Below, piece by piece: positions 53,031-60,329 of a stretch of DNA of 64,000 nucleotides. Position 1 is the first letter of the stretch, and every line of letters begins with the position of its first letter. The notes under the pieces are model-generated. The model was given only the letters and a program-made list of their open reading frames with translations. It was not told the origin of the DNA and made no database searches. Origin of the DNA: Ga0077527 sp964533495 (lineage in GTDB: Bacteria; Pseudomonadota; Gammaproteobacteria; Burkholderiales; SG8-41); contig CAZHJU010000007.1 in the NCBI GenBank assembly GCA_964533495.1, positions 1-64,000 on the forward strand, read 5' to 3'. The position numbers were made by a program, and so were the translations under genes.

Positions 53031-55248
53031 GCAGGCCTTTCAGCGCGTCGCGCGCGCTGCCGCCTTTCTTTTCGCCCCCGGCCGCGGCGCCGCCCGGCAG
53101 ATGCTTCTGCAGCTGTTTTTTCACGGCATCCCCGACTTTCTGCTTTGCGCTGTCGGTGATCATCGCGCCGAAATCCAGCTTGTACGAGGGCGCGGCCAGC
53201 GGACCGCTGATCCGCACCGGCACCGTGACGCCGCGCAGTTCCTCGGTCTCGCGCCCGCCCTGCCCCTTGCTGCTGCCGACGATGCTGGCCTTCACCAGGT
53301 AATTGACGGTATCGGCGCCGATGTTGACCTCTCCTTCGCCGCCGACCCGCAACAGCGGGGACTTCATCGACAGATCGTTGTTGCGCGCCACGCCGCCGGC
53401 GATCCTGAACGTTGCCGTCAGCTCGGAAAAATCCGTCTTCTGCCGGGCATCCGACTGCTGGGTCTGCTCGCCCTTCAGCGCGCCCAGGCGGGCCTGCGCG
53501 GAACGGATCGCGCCGCCGATGTCGATGCCCTTGAGCGCGCCGTCCGCCAGGCGCAGCGCCGCGGTGCCGTCGAGCGCGCGCTTCAGAGCGCCGCCCGTAT
53601 TGCCCCGGGTGGTCACGTCGACCGACACGGTGCCCCGGCCTTCCAGCGTCTCGTTGTTCGCCAGATCCTTCAGCAGCGGCGCGACATCGACCGCCGCAAG
53701 ATTCTGCTTCAGCGAAAACGCCGGAACCGGGGTGGCGGCATTGACGGACGCCGTTCCGCTCAGCGATCCCTGATAAAGGTCGGCCGTCAGCGGATTCACG
53801 TCGAGGCGTCCGCCCGCCGCCCTGAGTCCGGCGCGCACATTCTGCATCCTGATGTTGTTCACCGTCAGCGCGCCGATGCGAATGCTGCCGTCCATGCGCA
53901 GGGTTTTCAGCGCTGCAAGGTCGAACGGCTGCTCGGTGCCCGCGGCGGCCGGCGCTTTTGCGGCGGCGGGTGCGGTTCCGCCCGCCGCCGTGTTTTGCAC
54001 CGGCAGCAGGCGATCGACATCCAGGCGGTCGATATCCACGTCGAAATTGAATGCCGGCCGCGAGAAACCCGCGACGCCGACGCGCGCCTTGATCGTGCTG
54101 TCCGCGAGCCTGCCCGAGGCGTTCAACTGCACATGCTGTTTCCCGAGGTCGAGGCTTGCCGCGCCGGCCAGGTCGCCGCCGATGCTTTTTCCCGGCAGAT
54201 CGGGACCGGTCGCGCTGACATCCGCCTTCCATTGCGGCAGGCTGAACCGCTGCGCCCGCAGATCGCCGTTCAGCGGCGAGGCCAGCCGCACCTTGATCTC
54301 CCGGCCGCCCTGCTTCAGATCGGCCGCCAGCGCCACCGCCGCGGCCTTGAACGCCTGTGTGGAGCCGGCCACTGCCGGCACGTCCAGCTTGACATCGAAG
54401 GCATCCTTGCCCTGCATGCCGGTGGCTGTCACGCTGAGCTTCTCGCCCGCGAATTCGCTGCCGTCCGTTTTCGCCCGGAGGGTGCCGCCCGCCTTGAAGA
54501 CCAGTCCGGTCACGTCCGCAACCTGCCCGCGGACCTCCAGCGCCAGCCCTTCCAGCGTGCCCTGCCCCGCGCCGAAGGTGAGCAGCGTCTTGAGATCGAC
54601 CGCCAGATCGAGCTTCGGCTGGCTGCCCTGCGCGGCCAGCGTCAGCCTGACATCGGTCGGCACGCCGCCCGCGATGCGCCCGGTCTGCAGGTTCAGCTTT
54701 GAAACCGCATATCGCGCGCCCGCGGCCTCATCGCGGAATTCCAGCATCGAATCGGCGATCACGATCCGGTCGATGTCGAACGCAAACTGCCGCGCTTCGC
54801 CGCCGGCCGGCGGCTGCCGCGATTCCGGTCCGCTCGGAGTACCCGCCGCATCGTCCCCCAGCAGATCGTCAAAGTTCATGCGGCCGTCCCTGCCGCGCAC
54901 CAGGCTGATGTGCGCGCCGCGCACCGTCACCTCGTCGACCACCAGCCGCTTCGACAGCAGCGGCAGCAGCTTCAGCGAAAACCGGGCGCCCTCGACGGCG
55001 ACGAAAGGCTTCCCGCTGTTACGCTCGGACAGCGACAGCTTGCCGAGTTCGGCGCCGATGCCGGGCCAGAACGCGAGCCTGATGTCGCCCTCCGGCTTCA
55101 GCGTGCGCTGCGTATGCTGCCGCACCAGCTCGACGAGCTGCGGCTTGTAATCGTTGGGATCGAAGGTTGCGGCGACATAGGCCAGCACGCCGCCGGCCAC
55201 GACCACCAGTCCACCAAAAACAAGAGCGGCAATTTTGAGGATTTTCAT
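53020..55248 (-). CDS. AsmA-family protein
   Basis: 742-residue envelope protein of the AsmA/TamB-like group, thought to help lipid transfer to the outer membrane. N-terminal membrane anchor (LKIAALVFGGLVVVAGGVLAYV), then FDPNDYKPQLVELVRQHTQRTL as in AsmA, a long beta-rich periplasmic region, and the AsmA C-terminal domain (LEGRGTVSVDVTTRGNT, LRLADGALKGIDIGGAIRSAQARL). First gene of a two-gene unit with mutY. Confidence 0.9.
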   Translation of the reverse strand: MKILKIAALVFGGLVVVAGGVLAYVAATFDPNDYKPQLVELVRQHTQRTLKPEGDIRLAFWPGIGAELGKLSLSERNSGKPFVAVEGARFSLKLLPLLSKRLVVDEVTVRGAHISLVRGRDGRMNFDDLLGDDAAGTPSGPESRQPPAGGEARQFAFDIDRIVIADSMLEFRDEAAGARYAVSKLNLQTGRIAGGVPTDVRLTLAAQGSQPKLDLAVDLKTLLTFGAGQGTLEGLALEVRGQVADVTGLVFKAGGTLRAKTDGSEFAGEKLSVTATGMQGKDAFDVKLDVPAVAGSTQAFKAAAVALAADLKQGGREIKVRLASPLNGDLRAQRFSLPQWKADVSATGPDLPGKSIGGDLAGAASLDLGKQHVQLNASGRLADSTIKARVGVAGFSRPAFNFDVDIDRLDVDRLLPVQNTAAGGTAPAAAKAPAAAGTEQPFDLAALKTLRMDGSIRIGALTVNNIRMQNVRAGLRAAGGRLDVNPLTADLYQGSLSGTASVNAATPVPAFSLKQNLAAVDVAPLLKDLANNETLEGRGTVSVDVTTRGNTGGALKRALDGTAALRLADGALKGIDIGGAIRSAQARLGALKGEQTQQSDARQKTDFSELTATFRIAGGVARNNDLSMKSPLLRVGGEGEVNIGADTVNYLVKASIVGSSKGQGGRETEELRGVTVPVRISGPLAAPSYKLDFGAMITDSAKQKVGDAVKKQLQKHLPGGAAAGGEKKGGSARDALKGLLGR

Positions 55249-55274
55249 CGATCGACCCGCGGCTGTTGCTGGGC

Positions 55275-55348
55275 TGGAGCGGGTGAAGGGAATCGAACCC
55301 TCGTATGCAGCTTGGGAAGCTGCCGTTCTGCCATTGAACTACACCCGC
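55275..55348 (-). tRNA. glyU: tRNA-Gly (anticodon CCC)
   Basis: 74 bases including an encoded CCA. Acceptor GCGGGTG/CACCCGC pairs fully; D arm GTTC/GAAC; anticodon stem GCAGC/GCTGC around the loop TTCCCAA, giving anticodon CCC, which reads GGG; T arm with TTCGATT loop. It closely resembles E. coli glyU. Confidence 0.96.
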
Positions 55349-55360
55349 ATGGAGCGGCAC

Positions 55361-55366
55361 ATTGTA
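55361..55366 (-). promoter_or_regulatory. Probable -10 element of the tRNA-Gly gene
   Basis: TACAAT on the minus strand, 13 bases before the mature 5' end of the tRNA. The -35 region is GC-rich and not a good match. Confidence 0.5.
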
Positions 55367-55561
55367 CGACATAAGCGACGCCCCGGCGCGAACCTGTGCC
55401 CGCGGCACGGCGACCGTTCTGCCGGACACCACAAAAACCCGAAGCAGTCCGCCGCACCGTCTCATTACAGCGACAAAGCGCAATCCGGTGCGAACGGAAA
55501 CTCCCCGCGTGTCGCGTTCCGTTTACGTTCGCCCCTCATCGATTACACGCGCCTCGCGTGC
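55367..55561. other. Gene-free stretch upstream of the GTAAG boxes
   Basis: Part of the 328-base gap between tRNA-Gly and the transglutaminase-like gene. I see no open frame with a ribosome site here. It includes a short AT-richer patch GTTTACGTTC near 55520-55530 that might belong to the same regulatory region as the GTAAG boxes. Confidence 0.5.
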
Positions 55562-55598
55562 GTAAGTCCGCGGTAAGACTGCGTAAGCGTGCCGCAAG
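55562..55598 (+). promoter_or_regulatory. Four helically phased GTAAG boxes
   Basis: GTAAG at 55562, 55573 and 55583, and GCAAG at 55594: spacings 11, 10 and 11 bases, one turn of DNA each. This is the pattern of OmpR/PhoB-type response regulator sites. A possible -10, CATAAC at 55607-55612, follows 9 bases after the last box, as in promoters where such boxes replace the -35. The transglutaminase-like gene starts at 55677. Confidence 0.55.
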
Positions 55599-55676
55599 CG
55601 TTGCGCCATAACCTCTGGCCCGTTGCCGGAAAGTCCGGCCGCATGCGCCTGCGGGAACGACGCCATAAAAACATCG

Positions 55677-56564
55677 ATGACTTCGCGCTTCCAGTTGCGA
55701 CAACTGGTTTCGCCGCCGTTCCTGCGGGAATTGCATCATTTCCTGTGGACGGAACCCTGCATGGCCGGCGACCGGATCGACGTCGGCTGGAACTGCCGCG
55801 ATCATGCCTGGACGCTCGCGTTCCTGCTGCAGTTCTTCGGCATCGACTCCGCCGTGGCGCATGGCCAGGCTTTTTTCGCATCGGGCCCCACCGCGAAACA
55901 GGAAGCCGTCAGCTACACCCAGGTGCCGCACAGCTGGCTGATCGCCAAAAATCTCGGCGCCATCGATCTCAGCATCAAACCCGTCTTCGTGGCCGCGGGC
56001 GACAGATTCAGCGTGCCCATCAAATGGGTGTTCCTGAACGGCGCCGCCCCCGGAAAATGCGAGGCGCTGTTTTTCACCGACGAAAACGCCTATCGGCGCG
56101 CAACCCGCCAGCTGCCGGAACGCCGCAACCGGATGGGCGCCGCATACTTGGCCGAAGGATACGAGCGCCTGGAACAAGATCATTTTGAATCCGCGGCGCG
56201 CTGGATGGATTCCAGCCTGACGCGCCAGTTGCTCGACCTGCGCGCCGACCCTTCCGGTCTCTACGCCGCGCTGCTCGCGCACCTGACCGGGTTTCTACAG
56301 GGACAAACGCCCAGCCTCACCGCCCTGCCCTTCAGGGACGCCTGGTCGGCGCTGGCAGATCGCCAGCCACCTTCCGGGCAACCGTCTTCCGGAATCTTCC
56401 CGAGCTGCTGCCAGCGGCCTAAGCCGCCGCGCGCGACACCCGGCACAGCAGCACTTTCAGGTTGGTCTGGTCCGACACCGGATCGCGCTGCGTCTTGTCG
56501 GTCAGGAAATTCACCGGGCGCCAGGGGTTGTAGGGCTGGCGCTCGCCCCAACCGATGGGAATGA
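55677..56564 (+). CDS. Unrecognised protein with transglutaminase-like Cys-His-Asp pattern
   Basis: 295 codons from ATG 55677; no named family. Residues 37-102 look like the core of a transglutaminase/papain-like fold: GWNCRDHAWTLAFLLQFFGI with C40 at a helix start, then HSWL with H85, then AIDLSIKP with D97. No signal peptide. The last 48 codons overlap the convergent oxidoreductase gene and read like antisense; a one-base shift would give a stop at 56420-56422, exactly abutting that gene. The true end is therefore uncertain. Possibly controlled by the GTAAG boxes upstream. Confidence 0.55.
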   Translation: MTSRFQLRQLVSPPFLRELHHFLWTEPCMAGDRIDVGWNCRDHAWTLAFLLQFFGIDSAVAHGQAFFASGPTAKQEAVSYTQVPHSWLIAKNLGAIDLSIKPVFVAAGDRFSVPIKWVFLNGAAPGKCEALFFTDENAYRRATRQLPERRNRMGAAYLAEGYERLEQDHFESAARWMDSSLTRQLLDLRADPSGLYAALLAHLTGFLQGQTPSLTALPFRDAWSALADRQPPSGQPSSGIFPSCCQRPKPPRATPGTAALSGWSGPTPDRAASCRSGNSPGARGCRAGARPNRWE

Positions 56565-59409
56565 ACACCGCGGTCGGCCGGATGCCGGCATGCACCCAGG
56601 CCATCGCCTCGATGCTGCCGTGCGCCGATTCCACCTTGACGCGTTCGCCGTCGCGGATGCCGAGCTGCGCCGCCTTCTCCGGATGGATCTGGCAATAGAG
56701 ATCGGGCCACATCTCCTGCGACTGCCAGAAATAATGCGTCCAGCTGTGGAAATGCGCGGCCGGCGGGCGGCCGGTGACGAGTTCGGTGTCGAAGCCCTGC
56801 GCGCGCAGCTTCGCGCCGGGATGATCCGGGCCGGGCGCGACGATGCGCCCGCGCGCGCTGCCGGTGGCCGGCGAGCAGAACGGCGAAATCACGCCCTCCT
56901 CGGCATCGGTCTCCAGCAGTTCCATGTACGGCAGGTCGACGAGCTGCTCGCGCTCGGAATAGAACTCCGGCAGCGCCGACAGGCCCAGCGTGTTGAATTT
57001 CGCTTCCAGCTCCGGCGTCCAGAATTCGAGCTTGCCCGATTTCGTCGGGAAACGCCGGCCCGGCGCGCCGGTGGCGATGGTCGTGCCTTCAAGGTACAGC
57101 GTCTCGATTTCCGGTGAGTCCTCGGTCGGCACGGGGATGCGCACCCAGCGATGCGGCACCGAATGCAGGCGCTTCTGCGTGCAACCCTTCAGACCCGGAC
57201 TGTCGATGCAAACCTGGTCCCACAGCACGGCTGGATCCTTGTACTCCTCCTTCAGCACGTCGCCGAAACCCAGGCGCTTGCCGAGCTCGACCCAGATCCA
57301 GGTGTCGGATTTCGCCTCGCCCGGCGGATCGATCATCTTGTCGATCCACACCACGCGGCGGTCGTCGTTGGAGCGGCCGATCTCGCCCTTCTCGATGCCG
57401 CTCGCCGCGGGCAGCAGATAATCGGCATAGGCCGAAGTCTCGTTGGCGAACAGCTCGATGTGCACCATCAGGTCCAGCGACGCGAACGCGGCGCGCGCCT
57501 TTGCCTGCCCGGGCCACTGTGCCATCGGATTGTTGCAGCTGATCAGCGCGCGGATCGGATACGGCTTGCCGTGCAGCATCGCGTCGGTCCAGCCGGCGGG
57601 GCTGCGGCGCACGCGCGGCTTGTTGATCTTCGGCGCGCGGTGCTCCGGCACCTTCGCCGCCAGCGGCGTGCCGGCGCTCATGTTGAAATAGGCGCCGCCG
57701 CGCCGGCCCCAGTTGCCGGTAATCGCCGACAGGAACATCAGCACGCGGTTGGTCTGCGTGCTGTTGGTGTGCTGGTTGATGCCTCGGCTGGCGAAGATCA
57801 CGCAGCCGTCGGCCGCGGCGATCTCCTCCGAGAGCTGGCGGATGTCGTTCGCCGCAAGGCCGGTGATCGGCGCTGCCCATTCCGGCGTGTAGTTCTTTTT
57901 CAGGATGAAGTCGCGCCATTCGGCGAAACCCAGCAGCCAGTCGGCGCAGAACTGCGCGTCGTGCAGGTCGTTGGCCAGGATGTGCTGGCACAGGGAAAGG
58001 CCCAGCGCCATGTCGGTGCCGGGGCGGATCGGCAGCCAGCGGTCGGCCTTCGACGCGGTGGCGGTCAGGCGCGGATCGACGGCCACCATCTTCGCGCCGT
58101 GTTTCAGGCGCCAGTCGTTGATCATGCCGAAGTACACCGGCCGCGTTTCGGCCTGGTTGTCGCCGATGTAGACGTAGAGCTGCGCCGAGCCGAGGTCGTT
58201 CTCGGTGTAGCTGTTGCCGCTGCCGATGCTGCCCAGCGTGATCTCGAAGGCGACGTTCTTGCCGCTGGCGCAGAAGGGATCGGTGCCGTCCTTGTTCGGC
58301 GTGCCGAACATCTGCGCGAACATCTTGGTCGTCGTGCGGTAATCGAGGATGCCGGTGCGCGTGCCGACGAACATCGCCAGCGCCTCGGCGCCGTACTGGT
58401 CGCGGATTTTTTTCAGTTTCTCCGTGATTTCATCCAGCGCCTGGTCCCATGAAATACGCTCGAAACGGCCCTCGCCGCGCGCGCCGACGCGCTTCTGCGG
58501 GTACCGCAACCGGTGTTCGCTGTGATACATCTGCAGCGTCAATTGCGACTTCGGACAGACGCGCCCTTTCAGCAGCGGATCGTCGTCGTTGCCAGTGATT
58601 TTCACTAACTTGTTGTTTTTAAAGTGAAATTTAACTGTGCAGCAGTTGAAGCAGATGTTGCAGCCGCCGGGCACGACACGATCCGGCGCGGTGTCGTCCC
58701 GCGTTTCGCGGTACGGAAACGCCGGCAGCCGCGCCTGCACCGCCGTCTGCGCCTGCACGCCGTCCATGAACGCGGGACGGCGCGAGGTCGCGGGATGCGC
58801 GCGCGCCGGCGTCACCGCGGCCACTTCGCCGACCTTCTGCGGCGTCGTGCGCTCGAGATAGATCGTCGCCGGCCCGAGCAGGAAATGGTCGTGGTCGCGC
58901 GGCGCGCGGCCGGCGGCGCGCGCCTCGGCCAGCAGTTCTTCACGCTTGCCGAAGCGGATCGCCTGCGTCGGGCAGACGCTGGCGCAGGCGGTGGTGTTCT
59001 CGCCCGCCGCGCGGCGGTCGACGCAGAGATCGCACTTCACCGCATGATGGCCCTTGGCGTCGTAGCCCATCGCGCTGTACGGGCAGGCCATCACGCACTC
59101 GCCGCAGCCGGTGCAGCGCGACTCGTCGACGCGCACGATGCCGGTCGCCGGATCCTTGGCAATCGCTTTCGGATTGACGGGGCAGGCGCGCAGGCAGGCC
59201 GGACGTTCGCAGTGCTGGCAGCTCAGCGTCAGGAAGGCCAGCCCCGCCTGCTCCAGTTCGCTGGCCCACACCACCTTGTTGCGGTACTCGCCGGGACCGA
59301 GCCGGTGTTCGGTCTTGCAGGCCGCCTCGCAGCTCTTGCAGCCGGTGCAGCGCTCGATGTCGATCAGCAGCGCGAGCCGTTCGGAAGGTCCGGCGTTCAT
59401 CGTGTCCAT
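56419..59409 (-). CDS. Fused ferredoxin-type and molybdopterin oxidoreductase
   Basis: 996 residues joining two proteins that are usually separate subunits. Residues 1-180: four cysteine groups for [4Fe-4S] clusters (C21-C31, C64-C76, C99-C109, C126-C146) as in NrfC/PsrB/DmsB. Residues 245-996: DMSO-reductase-family catalytic chain with its own cluster (C250, C253, C256/C257, C285) and probable Mo ligand C380 in FCASGKN. No Tat signal, so it is probably cytosolic. A GGAGG site lies 5 bases before the ATG, one base after the cytochrome b gene. Substrate unknown. Confidence 0.85.
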   Translation of the reverse strand: MDTMNAGPSERLALLIDIERCTGCKSCEAACKTEHRLGPGEYRNKVVWASELEQAGLAFLTLSCQHCERPACLRACPVNPKAIAKDPATGIVRVDESRCTGCGECVMACPYSAMGYDAKGHHAVKCDLCVDRRAAGENTTACASVCPTQAIRFGKREELLAEARAAGRAPRDHDHFLLGPATIYLERTTPQKVGEVAAVTPARAHPATSRRPAFMDGVQAQTAVQARLPAFPYRETRDDTAPDRVVPGGCNICFNCCTVKFHFKNNKLVKITGNDDDPLLKGRVCPKSQLTLQMYHSEHRLRYPQKRVGARGEGRFERISWDQALDEITEKLKKIRDQYGAEALAMFVGTRTGILDYRTTTKMFAQMFGTPNKDGTDPFCASGKNVAFEITLGSIGSGNSYTENDLGSAQLYVYIGDNQAETRPVYFGMINDWRLKHGAKMVAVDPRLTATASKADRWLPIRPGTDMALGLSLCQHILANDLHDAQFCADWLLGFAEWRDFILKKNYTPEWAAPITGLAANDIRQLSEEIAAADGCVIFASRGINQHTNSTQTNRVLMFLSAITGNWGRRGGAYFNMSAGTPLAAKVPEHRAPKINKPRVRRSPAGWTDAMLHGKPYPIRALISCNNPMAQWPGQAKARAAFASLDLMVHIELFANETSAYADYLLPAASGIEKGEIGRSNDDRRVVWIDKMIDPPGEAKSDTWIWVELGKRLGFGDVLKEEYKDPAVLWDQVCIDSPGLKGCTQKRLHSVPHRWVRIPVPTEDSPEIETLYLEGTTIATGAPGRRFPTKSGKLEFWTPELEAKFNTLGLSALPEFYSEREQLVDLPYMELLETDAEEGVISPFCSPATGSARGRIVAPGPDHPGAKLRAQGFDTELVTGRPPAAHFHSWTHYFWQSQEMWPDLYCQIHPEKAAQLGIRDGERVKVESAHGSIEAMAWVHAGIRPTAVFIPIGWGERQPYNPWRPVNFLTDKTQRDPVSDQTNLKVLLCRVSRAAA
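58606..58618 (-). repeat. Weak in-frame copy of the AT-rich motif (copy G)
   Basis: On the minus strand AAACAACAAGTTA, one mismatch from WATCAANNNNTTR, within an AT-rich patch (58600-58635) that encodes FHFKNNKLVKI just after the FeS cysteines of the molybdopterin domain. This segment is conserved as K/N-rich in the family, so protein constraint may explain it. Confidence 0.3.
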
Positions 59410-59410
59410 T

Positions 59411-60190
59411 TCAGCCTCCCCAGGCCCGCAGATGCCACCAGGTGATCGGCCCGCCGTCGGCGACGTAGCCGGCGAAGAAGGTCACGGTGATCACGTGGAT
59501 GACGATACCCAGCACGAACAGCCAGGCCAGCGCCATGTGCAGCGGCCGCCACCAGGCCTGCCGCGCCGGCACCGCCGCGCGCGTGCCGAGCAGCCGCGTT
59601 TCCTCCGATGCCAGCCTGCGGTAGGCCAGCGCGAGGCGCGGGCTGCGGATGAAATGCGGCAGATTGACCGAGAACGTGCCTTCGCCGGCCTGCGGGTCGA
59701 GCTTCGCCAGCAACTGGCGTTTTTCGGAGATCAGCGCGCGCAACCGGTCGCGGGTCGCGGCATCCGGCACCCGGAAAGCCGGCGCCTTCGAGGCGAAGGT
59801 CGCGGCGATGCGCCGCGAGCCGCGCACGCGCGCCCAGACCCCCAGCGCCGCCAGCGCCAGCAGCGCCAGCAGCAGCAGCGCCGGCGGCCGGCGCAGGAAG
59901 CCGCCGGAGTGGATCGCGATCAGCACCATGCCGGCCAGCGAGCAGACGACGTGCGCGTTGAACCAGTTCACCGGATTGGCGCCGCTGCCGCCGCGCTTGG
60001 CGACGACGAAGGCCACCGGCACCAGCAGCAGGATCACGCCGGCGACGCCGGCCAGATACAGCTCGGGGCTGCCCGGCGTGCGCCAGGCTTCGGGCAGGAA
60101 ACCGCGCAGCGCGAACCACGCGACAATCAGGACAGCGGCGGCGGCGGTCAGCTGCAGCAGGCGGGAATCGGCAAGATCGCGTCGTGGCAC
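59411..60190 (-). CDS. Di-haem cytochrome b-type membrane subunit
   Basis: 259 residues, about five hydrophobic segments. Two histidine pairs spaced 14 residues apart lie on two helices: H80/H94 (NAHVVCSLAGMVLIAIHSGG) and H218/H232 (LHMALAWLFVLGIVIHVI), the pattern for two b haems across a four-helix bundle. A cytosolic loop of about 90 residues lies between them. One base from the oxidoreductase gene, so it is the likely quinone-side partner. Confidence 0.8.
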   Translation of the reverse strand: MPRRDLADSRLLQLTAAAAVLIVAWFALRGFLPEAWRTPGSPELYLAGVAGVILLLVPVAFVVAKRGGSGANPVNWFNAHVVCSLAGMVLIAIHSGGFLRRPPALLLLALLALAALGVWARVRGSRRIAATFASKAPAFRVPDAATRDRLRALISEKRQLLAKLDPQAGEGTFSVNLPHFIRSPRLALAYRRLASEETRLLGTRAAVPARQAWWRPLHMALAWLFVLGIVIHVITVTFFAGYVADGGPITWWHLRAWGG

Positions 60191-60254
60191 GGAACGAAAT
60201 GGGCTGGTTGCGGAGTGATGACCGGAATCGAAACGCTGGCGGAAACGCGGGTCG

Positions 60255-60260
60255 ATTCTA
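60255..60260 (-). promoter_or_regulatory. Possible -10 element for the cytochrome b/oxidoreductase operon
   Basis: TAGAAT on the minus strand, 65 bases upstream of the ATG at 60190, in an AT-richer patch of the gap to the acetyltransferase gene. No strong -35. Confidence 0.35.
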
Positions 60261-60329
60261 GCATCAGCATGTGCTTATGCTTCCGCCGAATCCATATCGT
60301 AGGCACCGGAAGGCGCGGATCGCCGGCGT

